DNA of 64,000 nt from Natronomonas aquatica (GTDB lineage: Archaea; Halobacteriota; Halobacteria; Halobacteriales; Haloarculaceae): assembly GCF_024449025.1 (NCBI RefSeq), contig NZ_JAHLKM010000002.1:62001-126000 (forward strand), written 5' to 3'. This document shows, in pieces, positions 31,286-41,121 of the stretch. Position 1 is the stretch's first letter. Every line of letters begins with the position of its first letter. The translations under genes were made by a program, and so were the position numbers. The notes below the pieces were generated by a model. It searched no databases and was not told the origin of the DNA. It was given only the letters and a program-made list of their open reading frames with translations.

Positions 31286-34257
31286 CCGAGTATCGAGAGC
31301 TCGGATCGTTCGACCAGGCGGAGATCGACGCCGTCGGCGTCGGTGAGGACGCTGTCGCGATCGCTTCCGGCGAGCGTGTCCGGCTCGTCTCCGGAACCGA
31401 CCGATCCGCGTTCGAACACGACGGGGCGATCGCGGACATCGCGCTGCACGATCGGATCGTCGTCCTCTCGTCGAACCGGCTGACGGCCTATACCCGCGAC
31501 GGCGCGGGCGTCTGGAACCGGACGTTCGAGGCGCCCCACGCCGTCGCGACGCTGCCTGACGAGCCGCTCGTCGGCGTTCTCGAACCGGAGCGGCTGGTGG
31601 CGGTCGATCTGGAGACCGGTCAGGAGGCCTTCGCGGTCGAACGGCGGCGCCCGGGACAGCCGCGCGACGACCGGCTCGTGGGGATCGAAAGCGGGTTCGT
31701 TTCGGCGACGTGGTCGTTTTTGCGGTGCGTCGATACCGCCGGCGAGGAGGCGTTCGATCGCAATCTGAACACGGCGATCCGGGACGTTGGCTGTTGCGAC
31801 GGCGTGCTCGTTGTGGCCCTCCAGAACGGGCAGCTGAAAGGGATCGACATCGAGACCGGCGACCAGCGCTGGGAAACGGAACTCCCGGTCAGACAGATCG
31901 CCCCGTACGGCGCACGCGAACTGCTTTTGAGCACAGAGGACGGGATCAAATCGATCGGGCCGAACGGGTCGATCCGATCGGTCGGGACACTCGGATCCGG
32001 CGAGATCTACGCCAGCCGGGACGGATCTGTGGTCTGTTCGGTCCGGAACGGAACCGTCGTGACGTACGTACCGAGCGAGGAACTGATGGATGTCGAGATC
32101 CCCACGGAGTCGGTCGGTGTCGGCGGCACCGTCGACGTGAACGTGACGAACCTCGAGGAGACCACCCACGATATCACGCTGACGGCGTCGATGGAACACG
32201 CCGATCTCTCGCCGGACGAGCGGCGTCTCAAGTTGGCGCCGCGGGAGCCAACGCTGACTGATTTCCCGGTCGAGTCCGTCCGCACCGACGGGGAAACGGC
32301 GTTCACGGCTCGAATCGAGGGCCGGATCGTCGCCGAAGGCTCGATCGAAGTAACTGACGCGGCCGAAAGCACGGTCACGGTCGAGGCGGACCTCCGCCCG
32401 GTCGAGGTCGAAAACGGCGTCGCGAGGCTCGAGCTCTCCGTCGAGAACACCGGCAGCGTTCCGCTGGACTCGATCAGCACTCTCGATCCCGACGAGCGCG
32501 AAACCGACATCGGACCGGGGGAGACCTGGACTACGACGATCACCAAGCCGTACGAGGCGGGACGGACGATCACCGTTGGGATAGACGTCGTCCGAGGGAA
32601 CCGGCGGACCGAACTCGCGCCGTCGTGTCAGCTTCCGGAACATCCCTCGGTCGAGTTACGGCAGGAACGGGACGCTCTCCACGGGCGGATCGAGGCCGAC
32701 AAGGCAGTGGCGTGGTCGGACGAACTCGTCGTCGACGTGCCGGGGGCCGACCGGGTCCGGTCGCCGGTCCGCATCGAGGACGGATCGCTGCTCGTTCTGT
32801 TACCCGTCTACGAGAGCGGGATCGCGCGGGTCGGGCTCTCCTCGGTCGACATCACGGACCAGGCCAGGATGACCGACGAGGGGCCGCTTGCCGACCTCAC
32901 GACAACGACGAGGGGCGGAACCGATCGCTCCGAGTCCGGGCCCGGATCCGGTTCCAGTGGCGGTCCCGGTCCCGGCTCCGGCGGACGTTCGGGATCGGAG
33001 CGTTCGGCGACTGCCGGCGAGTCGAGTCCCCGGAACGAGCCGGATACGAATACGGCTCCCGAATCGTCGCCCTTGTCGGACCAAACCGACCGCCGGAACC
33101 GCGATCGGACACCGCGGGAGGACCGATCCCCGGAGCGAAGCGCGGGCGGGCGCGACGAACCGAGTGAACGTTCGGACCGGCCGGCCGCCGACGAACGGGA
33201 CGGAAACGCCGATACGGGCGGAACGGACAGCGCGGAGGGGACGCTCTCGGTGAAACGGGAACTCTCCGATCGGGACGTCACGGTCGGCCACGCCGTTCGG
33301 GAGCGGATCACGGTTCGTAACGAGGGTAACGCGGTTGAACCGACGGTCGCCGTCGGCGACGACTGTCTGGATCCCGGCGTGATCGACAGCGGTGACGCGT
33401 GGCGGGCCGAACGGACCGTCGTTTTCCTTACGAGCGACGAAGCGGAGACACAACTCCCGGAAGTAACGCTCGAACGGGACGGCGAGATGGTGGATCGATC
33501 CCCTGCCGAGCGCGTGACAGTTTCCGATCGGGGGCTCGTCGTTCGGGCAGTCGTCGACCCGACGGACGGCCACTACGGGATCGAACTACAAAACGCCACC
33601 GACGACGAGTACCGGATCGACGGGCTCGAACTCGACGGCCGGACGGTCGACATCGGGACTCCGACCGTCGCCGCCGGCGAACGGACATCACTGGAGGGGA
33701 CGATCCGACAATCGACCGACCGGCGGGTCGAAACCGTCGAAGCGAGAATCGCCGCGACCGGGCGGGAAGACGGACGAAAGGAGATCCACACAGCCGCGGT
33801 CGTCCGTGAGGGTGCCGGCGGCGGTGGGGGGGATCCCTTCCGGAAGACGATCGCCCCCTCGACACAGGTCGCCGGCGAGTACGGTACCGTCGTGTTAGTC
33901 TTCGAAAACGAAACCGAGAGGGACCTCTCGGACGTGACCCTCGAAGCGGACGGCGAGCCGATAAACGATATGCTGTACTCCGCCGCCCACCGAGAGACGC
34001 TTCCCTCCGGGGAACGGATCGAACACTACGTCGACCTGAAGACGGGCGCCGGAACCGCCGAGTTCGACATCACCGCTACCTACGCCGACGGATCTGATAC
34101 CGAGGCGTCGCGTACGTTCCGGGTGGCCGGACCGGCGGTCGAAACCGAAGCGGAGTGGACCGACGATCATCGGACGTCTTGGTCGCTGGAGGAACTGAGC
34201 GAAACGGGCGGGGACGAGACCGAGTTCCCCCCGACGGTCTCGACGTCGTTCGACTGA
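31282..34257 (+). CDS. Beta-propeller plus CARDB-like domain protein, cytoplasmic
   Basis: 991 residues overlapping the AAA+ stop by 4 bases. Residues about 1-265 form a PQQ/WD-like propeller: repeated short beta blades such as AVDLETGQEAFAVERR and KGIDIETGDQRWETELP. Then come Ig-like CARDB-type units (PTESVGVGGTVDVNVTNLEETTHDI at about 273; ARLELSVENTGSVPLDSI at about 385). A Ser/Gly/Arg/Asp-rich disordered linker spans about 540-652, and more Ig-like units follow (VKRELSDRDVTVGHAVRERITVRNEGNA). No signal peptide or membrane helix is visible, which is odd because CARDB domains are usually outside. It might be a large cytoplasmic scaffold or be exported by an unusual route. Confidence 0.8.
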   Translation: MTEYRELGSFDQAEIDAVGVGEDAVAIASGERVRLVSGTDRSAFEHDGAIADIALHDRIVVLSSNRLTAYTRDGAGVWNRTFEAPHAVATLPDEPLVGVLEPERLVAVDLETGQEAFAVERRRPGQPRDDRLVGIESGFVSATWSFLRCVDTAGEEAFDRNLNTAIRDVGCCDGVLVVALQNGQLKGIDIETGDQRWETELPVRQIAPYGARELLLSTEDGIKSIGPNGSIRSVGTLGSGEIYASRDGSVVCSVRNGTVVTYVPSEELMDVEIPTESVGVGGTVDVNVTNLEETTHDITLTASMEHADLSPDERRLKLAPREPTLTDFPVESVRTDGETAFTARIEGRIVAEGSIEVTDAAESTVTVEADLRPVEVENGVARLELSVENTGSVPLDSISTLDPDERETDIGPGETWTTTITKPYEAGRTITVGIDVVRGNRRTELAPSCQLPEHPSVELRQERDALHGRIEADKAVAWSDELVVDVPGADRVRSPVRIEDGSLLVLLPVYESGIARVGLSSVDITDQARMTDEGPLADLTTTTRGGTDRSESGPGSGSSGGPGPGSGGRSGSERSATAGESSPRNEPDTNTAPESSPLSDQTDRRNRDRTPREDRSPERSAGGRDEPSERSDRPAADERDGNADTGGTDSAEGTLSVKRELSDRDVTVGHAVRERITVRNEGNAVEPTVAVGDDCLDPGVIDSGDAWRAERTVVFLTSDEAETQLPEVTLERDGEMVDRSPAERVTVSDRGLVVRAVVDPTDGHYGIELQNATDDEYRIDGLELDGRTVDIGTPTVAAGERTSLEGTIRQSTDRRVETVEARIAATGREDGRKEIHTAAVVREGAGGGGGDPFRKTIAPSTQVAGEYGTVVLVFENETERDLSDVTLEADGEPINDMLYSAAHRETLPSGERIEHYVDLKTGAGTAEFDITATYADGSDTEASRTFRVAGPAVETEAEWTDDHRTSWSLEELSETGGDETEFPPTVSTSFD

Positions 34258-34335
34258 TCCGGCCGTTCCGGTTCCCGCTCACAGCCCTAGAATCGAACTG
34301 GGTACCGAGGGCGGGGACGACCCCCGAGCCGGAGG
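34258..34335. other. Gap between the two convergent operons
   Basis: 78 bases separate the stop of the 991-residue gene and the stop of the facing CARDB-membrane gene. No strong hairpin or T-run is seen, so read-through antisense RNA is possible here. Confidence 0.4.
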
Positions 34336-36633
34336 TCACACCAGGAAGTCGCCGGTGACCGACTCCTTCGAGTCCTGAACGTACCAGTACATTCCCCGGC
34401 TGGTGTGGACGATGAGCGCGACGACGAAGACGACCGTAAGTCCCATCGAGGCGAACAGCGACCAGCGCGCGATCGTCAGCGCGCTCGCCCGCTGGGAGCG
34501 CTCCTCGGCGACGGTCTCCGCCCGCGTCGTCTCGCCCGCCTCGGTGAACGCCGCCTCGGCGTCGTCGTAGTTCGAGAGCAGCGTCTCCGAACGCTCCTCG
34601 AACTCGCCGTAGTGGGTCGGGTTCAGGATGAGGGGCTGGCCGGGCACCGACACGAAGATGTCCGACTGCATTCCTCCCCAGGTGTTCACCGCCTGCTGGC
34701 GTTCGGTTTCGCCCTCCGAGACCAGCGTGCTATAGGTCTCGAAGGCCGCCTCGGAATCGGCTTCGAGCGACTGGGCGCGTTCGGTATCGCCCCGTAGAGA
34801 CGCGATAAGGGCGAGTTCGCTCTGGATCGACGCCTCCTCGATCGGGGCCGTGTCCTCGGCTTCGAGCTGTTCCTGGTAGTAGGACTCCTGGGTCTGGAGC
34901 CGCGATTCGAGTTCCGACCCCGCCGTGTCGCGAATCGTCATGGCCTGGCTCCGGAGGTCGTCGTCCCGGATCGCCTGTCCGTACGTCGTCATCGTGTCGT
35001 AGGCGACGGCCGCCCTGATGAGTTCTTCCTGGGCCGCGTCGTAGCTTCCGTTTTCGATCAGCTCGTCGGTCGCGGCGATCGCCTCGAGATATCTGATGAC
35101 GCCGTCGCCGAACGTCAGTACGGTCGTCACGTCCTCACGGGGGACATCGTCTTCGCGTATCCGCTGGTCCATCTCGTTGACCAGCTGGACGGTCTGCCCG
35201 GAGGTCTGATCGAGCGCCTCGCTTCCCGCCGGAGCTTCATCGAGATCCTCCAAAAGCGGATCGAGATTGAGCGGGATCGGCGTCGCGGTGACGGTGACCT
35301 CCCGGCTGTCGACGCCCTCGCCGTCGATCACGAACGTCCAGGTGTACCCCGAGCCGATGTCCGCGCTCGGATCGAACTGAACCTCGTAGCCGACGGTCGC
35401 CGAACTTCCGGAGCCGATCGTCGATCCGACGCCGCTCGTCACCTCGATGTACTCTTCGTTTCCGTCTTCGAGGGTCACCTCCGGATTTCTGATGTTCCGG
35501 TACCCGAGTTCCTCGCTGACCGTGACGGACGTCGACTCGGAGTTCCCGATCGGCACGTCGCCGACCCCCGTCTGTGTCGGGCTCACGTCCATCGAGATAC
35601 CGTGTCGGACCTCGATCGTCTCGGAGACGTCCGCGCTGTCGACGCTGGCGTCGCTCGATTGGACCGTGGCATCGAAGTCGTAGCTCCCCTCGCCCATGTC
35701 GGTACTGGCGACGATCTCGATTTCGACCGGCTCGCTCGAATCCGGTGCGATCGTGCCCGGCGTGTCCACCACGTTTACCTCCTGGAAGTCCGTCGAGTCG
35801 ACGTCGACGCCGCCGAAGTCGAGTTCGCGATCGCCGGTGTTTTCGACGTCGATGGTCGCGGTCCGCGTGATCGTCCCGGCGCTCCGGGGCTCGTCGAACT
35901 GGATGAAGCCGACTCCGAGGCTCACGTCGCCGAACTGGGCCGGGAGCGCGACGAACGATTCGAGGGTGACGGAGCTGTCGACGTTGTACCCGTCGTCGGG
36001 ATCGACTGAGAACATCCCGCCGATGTCCGAGTACTGCGCGGCACGGTCGTCGGCCGTGAACGTGACCGTGACCTGGTCGCTCCCGCCGGCGCTGGCGCTG
36101 GCGCTCTCCAAGCCGCTGATCCCGTCGGCGCCGCTTACGTCCAGTCCGTTGAAGCCGCTATAGCCGCCGACCTCCTCGACGGTTACCTGAGCGTCCCGGG
36201 ACTCGCCGCGCAACGCGCCCTCGTCGTCGACCCAGTCCGGAACGTTCGATATCTCGACGTAGGCTGGCGTACGGACGGTGTAATCGACGGTTTCGGTATT
36301 TCCGCCGCCCCCGATCTCCAGCGTCGCCGACTCGGAACCGCCGGCGTTGAGGGTCACGTCGACCGTTGCGCTCTGGCCGGGGCCGACAGTCCCCGGTCCG
36401 GTCGCGCTGTGACCGCCGCCGATCGACGCCGAGATGTCGACGGAGTTGTTCACGTCGTTGTTCGTCACGGTCACTGTATCCGAGATGGTGTTCCCGTCGC
36501 CCGGCTCGAAGGTGAGCGTCTCGCCGCTCTTCCCGGCCGTCCAGTCGCTCGTCTGGGCGGTGACGCCGCCGACGGCGGCCATCGACAGCACACACAGCGC
36601 GGCGACCAACGCGACCGCGGCTCGCTCAGACAT
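34336..36633 (-). CDS. Secreted-membrane protein: CARDB-type ectodomain, helical stalk, C-terminal TM
   Basis: 765 residues. A Sec signal peptide (MSERAAVALVAALCVLSMAAVGGVTAQ) is followed by Ig-like domains to about residue 450 with NEW3/CARDB-like repeats (TVTVTNNDVNNSVDISASIGGGHSATGPGTV split by the Asn-rich strand; IDVENTGDRELDFGGVDV). A long helical region (about 460-700) follows, then one membrane helix at about 718-742 and a 20-residue inside tail. The ATG at 36633 is preferred to a GTG three codons upstream. It overlaps the gene before it by 8 bases and is the last gene of the leftward series. It is an external sensor or adhesion-like anchor by layout; no enzyme motif. Confidence 0.8.
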   Translation of the reverse strand: MSERAAVALVAALCVLSMAAVGGVTAQTSDWTAGKSGETLTFEPGDGNTISDTVTVTNNDVNNSVDISASIGGGHSATGPGTVGPGQSATVDVTLNAGGSESATLEIGGGGNTETVDYTVRTPAYVEISNVPDWVDDEGALRGESRDAQVTVEEVGGYSGFNGLDVSGADGISGLESASASAGGSDQVTVTFTADDRAAQYSDIGGMFSVDPDDGYNVDSSVTLESFVALPAQFGDVSLGVGFIQFDEPRSAGTITRTATIDVENTGDRELDFGGVDVDSTDFQEVNVVDTPGTIAPDSSEPVEIEIVASTDMGEGSYDFDATVQSSDASVDSADVSETIEVRHGISMDVSPTQTGVGDVPIGNSESTSVTVSEELGYRNIRNPEVTLEDGNEEYIEVTSGVGSTIGSGSSATVGYEVQFDPSADIGSGYTWTFVIDGEGVDSREVTVTATPIPLNLDPLLEDLDEAPAGSEALDQTSGQTVQLVNEMDQRIREDDVPREDVTTVLTFGDGVIRYLEAIAATDELIENGSYDAAQEELIRAAVAYDTMTTYGQAIRDDDLRSQAMTIRDTAGSELESRLQTQESYYQEQLEAEDTAPIEEASIQSELALIASLRGDTERAQSLEADSEAAFETYSTLVSEGETERQQAVNTWGGMQSDIFVSVPGQPLILNPTHYGEFEERSETLLSNYDDAEAAFTEAGETTRAETVAEERSQRASALTIARWSLFASMGLTVVFVVALIVHTSRGMYWYVQDSKESVTGDFLV

Positions 36634-37633
36634 CGGTATCACCCATCACGATGACGGAATCGAGGTTTGCGGCCTCGAAGGCCCGCTGCCAGGCGAAGAG
36701 CCGCGAGGCGATCAGCGAGACCACGAGCGCGATCACGAGCCCGTACCCGAGGAGGATCGTCCCCGAGGCGACGGCCAGCGAGGTCCGCATCGCTCTCGCC
36801 GTATCCCGCCGCTGCTGGAGAGCCGACTGGCGGTCCTCGAGGCCGTGTCGCTGGGCCCGCTGTGTGGCGTCGGCCAGCATCGGCGCAACCTGGAGCGCGG
36901 TCCCGTACTGCTGGATCACGCCGACGTTGTGGCTCCCGAGGGCGGCCGTGGAGCTCTCACAGCCGGTACAGGCGTCGGTGAACGAGTCCATCGCCGCCGC
37001 CGACTCGTTCATCGCCTCCCTGTCGGCCGATAGCTCGGCTTCGAGCTGTTCGACCTGTCTGGTGAACTCGGCCGCCTGTTCGGGCTCGTTGGCCCCCTGG
37101 TAAGCCGACGCCGCCATCTCTCGGAGATCGATCTCTGTCGGTGTGTGATCGGTCGCCTCGGCCTCCGAGGCGAGTTCGTCCCCGAGCCGTTCGTAATACC
37201 GCGTCAGCGCCAGCCTCGAGAGCGCGGCCAGGGACTCGTCGTGTGATCGGAGATCGGAGATCGTCGATTCGATCTCGGTGGCGGTTTCGAAGCCGGCCTC
37301 GTACTCCCCGTTTTCGAACTGCGTCTGTGCGGTCTCGAAGGATCTGATCGTCGCGATGACGGCATCGAGTTCGTTCGCCTGTTCGTCGGAAAAGTCGCCG
37401 ACCTGAACCGCCGCGAGCGACTGGGTGTGGAGCGTTTCAAGTTCGCCGTACTCGTCGTAGATCGCCAGGTCGCTCATCCCCCTGAGCGTGCCGAAGTACT
37501 CGTCGGCGGTTTCCGGTTCCGATCCCGACGATTCCTGCGCGACGGTTATCGGCGCCGTTACCGGCGCCAGAAGCGATACGACGACGACCGTGGTGACCAG
37601 TATGACCGTCACCCGAGTGTTCGTTCTGTCCAT
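36626..37633 (-). CDS. Secreted helical protein with C-terminal membrane helix
   Basis: 335 residues. A signal peptide of about 32 residues is cleaved near VAQESSG. The external part is all-helical with tetratricopeptide-like pairing (YYERLGDELASEAEA, ASAYQGANEPEQAAEFTRQVEQL). A Cys pair ACTGCES lies at about 216-222. One membrane helix at about 282-306 is followed by a short basic-hydrophobic tail. It abuts the 1161-residue gene upstream with no gap and overlaps the CARDB gene downstream. The similar signal-stalk-TM design suggests these gene products assemble together at the outer face. Confidence 0.75.
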   Translation of the reverse strand: MDRTNTRVTVILVTTVVVVSLLAPVTAPITVAQESSGSEPETADEYFGTLRGMSDLAIYDEYGELETLHTQSLAAVQVGDFSDEQANELDAVIATIRSFETAQTQFENGEYEAGFETATEIESTISDLRSHDESLAALSRLALTRYYERLGDELASEAEATDHTPTEIDLREMAASAYQGANEPEQAAEFTRQVEQLEAELSADREAMNESAAAMDSFTDACTGCESSTAALGSHNVGVIQQYGTALQVAPMLADATQRAQRHGLEDRQSALQQRRDTARAMRTSLAVASGTILLGYGLVIALVVSLIASRLFAWQRAFEAANLDSVIVMGDTDV

Positions 37634-40600
37634 TCAAAACACCGTCCGGGAGAGTCGTTCCGTGAGCTCCCGATGCTCGAACAGTTCCTCGATCGCGTCC
37701 AAAAGCAGGATCGCGACGTGGACCGAGACGATGCCGTCGGCGCCGCGGCCGGAGCCGTCGATGTCGACCCGCTCGAGCATCTCGCGGGCCGGCGCGATTT
37801 CCGAGAGCGAACCGCGCTCGGCGTCGATACGGTCGGCGACCTCGTCGGCACGCGCGGCGAAGGCACGCCGCGCCGCCATCGGGTCCTCGTTCAGCCGCTC
37901 GATCAGCGTCTTCATGTGGAAATCCCCCGTCCACCGGACGTTCGCCGCGCTCATGTCGGAGCAGGCGGTGAACAGATCCAGGTTCCGCTTCGTCGACATC
38001 GCCTCCGAGATCGTCTCGGTGGCCTCGGCCGCCGCGTCGAGGGTCGCGTCTGCGACGGTGTCGGGGTCGGCGTCGATCTCGGCGAAGTAGTGGCCCCGTT
38101 CGGGGAACGATTCGACCGCATCGAGGACGGTTTCGACGACCGAGGCGTAATACTGCGGGATCGCGACATCGACGCCGGATTTGGCGGTCACGTCCCGGAG
38201 TTCCGTCCGTATCCGGTCGATCCGGTCGCGCTGTGGCGCCGAAAGGCTCCAGGTGAACGACGCCTCCAGCGTCACCGTCTCGGCCGGCTGATCGACGACC
38301 GCGCGATCGTCCCTCGTCTCGAAGAGGTGCTCGAGCTGTTTCGGGGGCGCCAGACTGACTCGGTACCGGCCGACGAGTAGCCGGTCGTCGACGTATTCGC
38401 CGCTTTCGTCGGTCGTCGCTTCTTTCGTCCCCTCTCCGCTGTAGAGGCGTTCGAGAGCCGGCTCCTCGGGGACGATCTTGATGTTCATTCCGCCCGTAGC
38501 GACCCCGTCGATCCGGGACTGGACCCGGAGTTGTCCCGGTCGCTGAGACAGTTCGATCGTTTCGTTGAGCCCATCTTTGGGGAGTTCACGCTCGACCGTC
38601 GCCTCCTGGTATTTCTCGTGGTCGACGACGAGGGCGACCGTTTCGGCTTCGGGCGGGGGATCGAACCGCACTTGTCCACCGTCGCCGGTTTGCTTCGTCT
38701 CCGTCGTTTCGTTCGCCTCCAACCGGACCGACGCATCCGGGATCCGGATATCACGTACTTCGTCCTGTACCGTCACGGAGATATCCGGGAGATCGAATTC
38801 GAGTTTGATCGGTTCGGACGCTCGTCCGAAATCGGCCTCGATGGGATCGGAGGTGTAGGTGCGATTTTCCGTTTCGAGCGTCGCCGAGAATCGCCACTTC
38901 CTTTTCGGTAGCTCCCATTTTTTCCATCCGTCCCTAGTTACCGTGGTTCGTCTATCGGTATTAGCGCCGCTACCGCGGACAGCCTCGATCTCGACCTCGT
39001 CGTTAATCCGATCCGTCCCGTCCGTGATATCGATATGTCTCGTCGTCGTCTTCTGTCTTGTTCCAGTTTGACCCATCTCGTCACTTTCCGATCCGGCCCG
39101 TTTGTCGCCACCCGCATAGCCGATCGCGAACAGCGCTACTACGGCAGCTCCGATTGGTCCCCAGGGATCGAAGGGGACCGGAAGTGATAAGACGCCGAGC
39201 GCGTCGACAAGCTCGATCGCCAGGATCACGACGGAAAAGATTATTACGGCAGCTAAAATAGTGTGTTCAACCTTGTCGTGAATCCCTTTCCACTGGCCAG
39301 CGAGGAACCCGCCGACGGTCGTAACGATCGCACCAACGAGCATGGCGAGAGCGAACAGGACCGTAGTGACTATCGATCCGCCCTCCGGCGGGGAGAGTTG
39401 GACGGCGACGATCCCCGCATCGGTCGCCAGTTCTACCATCCCTCCGTTCGCTTCGAGGGTGACGCCCGATACCTGGAGCCGTTCGCCGTCGATCGAGAGG
39501 TCCTCACCGGAGAGGTACGTCGACCCGGACTCGGTCCCGATCAGCACCGACGAGACCGACAGGGCTTCGAGGCTCCGATCGGTCTCGATCGTCGTGCCGT
39601 CGACGAGCGTCGCGTTGATCGACGCCGTCTCGGCGCCCGGTCCCTCGACCTTTTGCTCCCCGAGGAGGTCGCCGACCGAAACCGTTACCATGTTCGCGCC
39701 GGCGGCTTCGCCGTCGTTCGGGACCGGGATCGCACCGTCCCGAACCGCCGTCGCGTCGGTCGAGGTCTCGTTCTCGGCGTCGTCGATACTGTGGACCGTG
39801 ACCGTGTGTTCGACCCCGTCCTCAATGTGCGGATGCCAGAGGACGATCTCGCCGTGCAGATAACGGATTTCAGGTGACGTCCCGCTGGCGGAACCGACCG
39901 GGGCTCCGTCCGTTTCGAAGCCGTCTGCCGTCGTCTCGTCGGGGGCGACCTCCTCGCGGAACGTTCCGAGATCGATCTCGACCGTCCGGGGATCGGTCAG
40001 CGATGCGTCCACCGTCTCGCCGGCCAGCACCAGTGACACGTCCGTCACGCTGGTGTTGGTGACGCCGACGGTCTCGACCGGTAGATAGAGCGTTCCGTCC
40101 TCGGTCCAGCCGCCGAAGGACGCCGACTCGACGGTGTGGAGGTCGGCCTCGTCCGAAAGCTCCGTATCACTCACTTCGACCGTCGTGCCGACCAACGAAG
40201 TATCGTCGATACCTCCGGATCCTGGCACCGATAACCGGTGCTGATACAGGCCGTTTTCCGGGGTAAACGCGCTTATATTCCAGGTCCATTGTACGGTCCC
40301 TGGATCGGTTCCTAAAGTAATCTCTCCGTTCGGAACCGAGCCGTTCGGCCCAACGGCAGATTCCGCGAGGGTAACAGTAATATGATCCCGGGATGTCCGC
40401 GCGGCGGCGAACTGTTCCTCATCGGAGAATCCGACGAGAACTGATCGGTTCTCGTCCGAACCGTCCGCGACGCTAACCACGAGATCCATCATCCCCAGAT
40501 CGCGGTCCGTGGTCGAATACGAGAACGTTTCCTCGGTCGCCTCGCCGGATCCGAGTTCGATCGACCTCGATTCGATCGTTCCCTGGTCGTTCTCGATGGA

Positions 40601-41119
40601 CACCGTCGTCTCCCCCGAACCGCCGGTGTTTTCGATCTCGGCGGTCAACTCGACGGTCTCTCCGGCGCTAACCGAGTCGGGCGGGCCATCGGTGATGCTG
40701 ATATCGAACTGCGACTCTCTGTTGACGGTGAACGTCCCGGTTTGCTCTGCGTCGCCGATGGAGACGGTGAAATCAGCCTCGTCGGGAAGGTGCCCATCGA
40801 CTGTGTAGGTGAGATCGACGGTGGTCGTTTCGTTCGGATCGACTGCTCCGGTCTCGGCCGTATCGACCTCACTTCCGTTAATGTCGAGACGGACGGTTCC
40901 GTTGGCCGCGCTTCCGCCGGTGTTTTCGACCGTCGCTTCGACGGTTATCTCTTGGCCGACGCTGGCTTCCCCGGGAGCGTCGACGGAGTCGATTCCGAAC
41001 GTTCCGGTATCGGTCTGGGCGACCGCTACGGGGGCAAAGAGGAATCCGACCGCGGCGAGGACGGCGAGAGCGGCGACCGCGGTCCGGGCGTACCCGAGGT
41101 GATCGGTAGGTCGCGTCAT
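37634..41119 (-). CDS. Large CARDB-type membrane protein with cytoplasmic helical domain
   Basis: 1161 residues. A signal peptide ends near VAVAQTDT (about 35). Two clear CARDB-type units follow: VGQEITVEATVENTGGSAANGTV (about 54) and SAGETVELTAEIENTGGSGETTV (about 150). More beta-rich ectodomain runs to about 575. Three membrane helices lie at about 582-606, 617-640 and 650-668. Inside are carboxypeptidase-regulatory-like beta domains (IPDASVRLEANETTE; VATGGMNIKIVPEEPALERL) and a helical C-terminal domain of about 270 residues. A long chain linking the cell surface to the cytoplasm, placed next to tubulin 1, could couple filaments to the envelope. It ends 2 bases after the tubulin 1 stop. 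Confidence 0.8.
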   Translation of the reverse strand: MTRPTDHLGYARTAVAALAVLAAVGFLFAPVAVAQTDTGTFGIDSVDAPGEASVGQEITVEATVENTGGSAANGTVRLDINGSEVDTAETGAVDPNETTTVDLTYTVDGHLPDEADFTVSIGDAEQTGTFTVNRESQFDISITDGPPDSVSAGETVELTAEIENTGGSGETTVSIENDQGTIESRSIELGSGEATEETFSYSTTDRDLGMMDLVVSVADGSDENRSVLVGFSDEEQFAAARTSRDHITVTLAESAVGPNGSVPNGEITLGTDPGTVQWTWNISAFTPENGLYQHRLSVPGSGGIDDTSLVGTTVEVSDTELSDEADLHTVESASFGGWTEDGTLYLPVETVGVTNTSVTDVSLVLAGETVDASLTDPRTVEIDLGTFREEVAPDETTADGFETDGAPVGSASGTSPEIRYLHGEIVLWHPHIEDGVEHTVTVHSIDDAENETSTDATAVRDGAIPVPNDGEAAGANMVTVSVGDLLGEQKVEGPGAETASINATLVDGTTIETDRSLEALSVSSVLIGTESGSTYLSGEDLSIDGERLQVSGVTLEANGGMVELATDAGIVAVQLSPPEGGSIVTTVLFALAMLVGAIVTTVGGFLAGQWKGIHDKVEHTILAAVIIFSVVILAIELVDALGVLSLPVPFDPWGPIGAAVVALFAIGYAGGDKRAGSESDEMGQTGTRQKTTTRHIDITDGTDRINDEVEIEAVRGSGANTDRRTTVTRDGWKKWELPKRKWRFSATLETENRTYTSDPIEADFGRASEPIKLEFDLPDISVTVQDEVRDIRIPDASVRLEANETTETKQTGDGGQVRFDPPPEAETVALVVDHEKYQEATVERELPKDGLNETIELSQRPGQLRVQSRIDGVATGGMNIKIVPEEPALERLYSGEGTKEATTDESGEYVDDRLLVGRYRVSLAPPKQLEHLFETRDDRAVVDQPAETVTLEASFTWSLSAPQRDRIDRIRTELRDVTAKSGVDVAIPQYYASVVETVLDAVESFPERGHYFAEIDADPDTVADATLDAAAEATETISEAMSTKRNLDLFTACSDMSAANVRWTGDFHMKTLIERLNEDPMAARRAFAARADEVADRIDAERGSLSEIAPAREMLERVDIDGSGRGADGIVSVHVAILLLDAIEELFEHRELTERLSRTVF

Positions 41120-41121
41120 GG

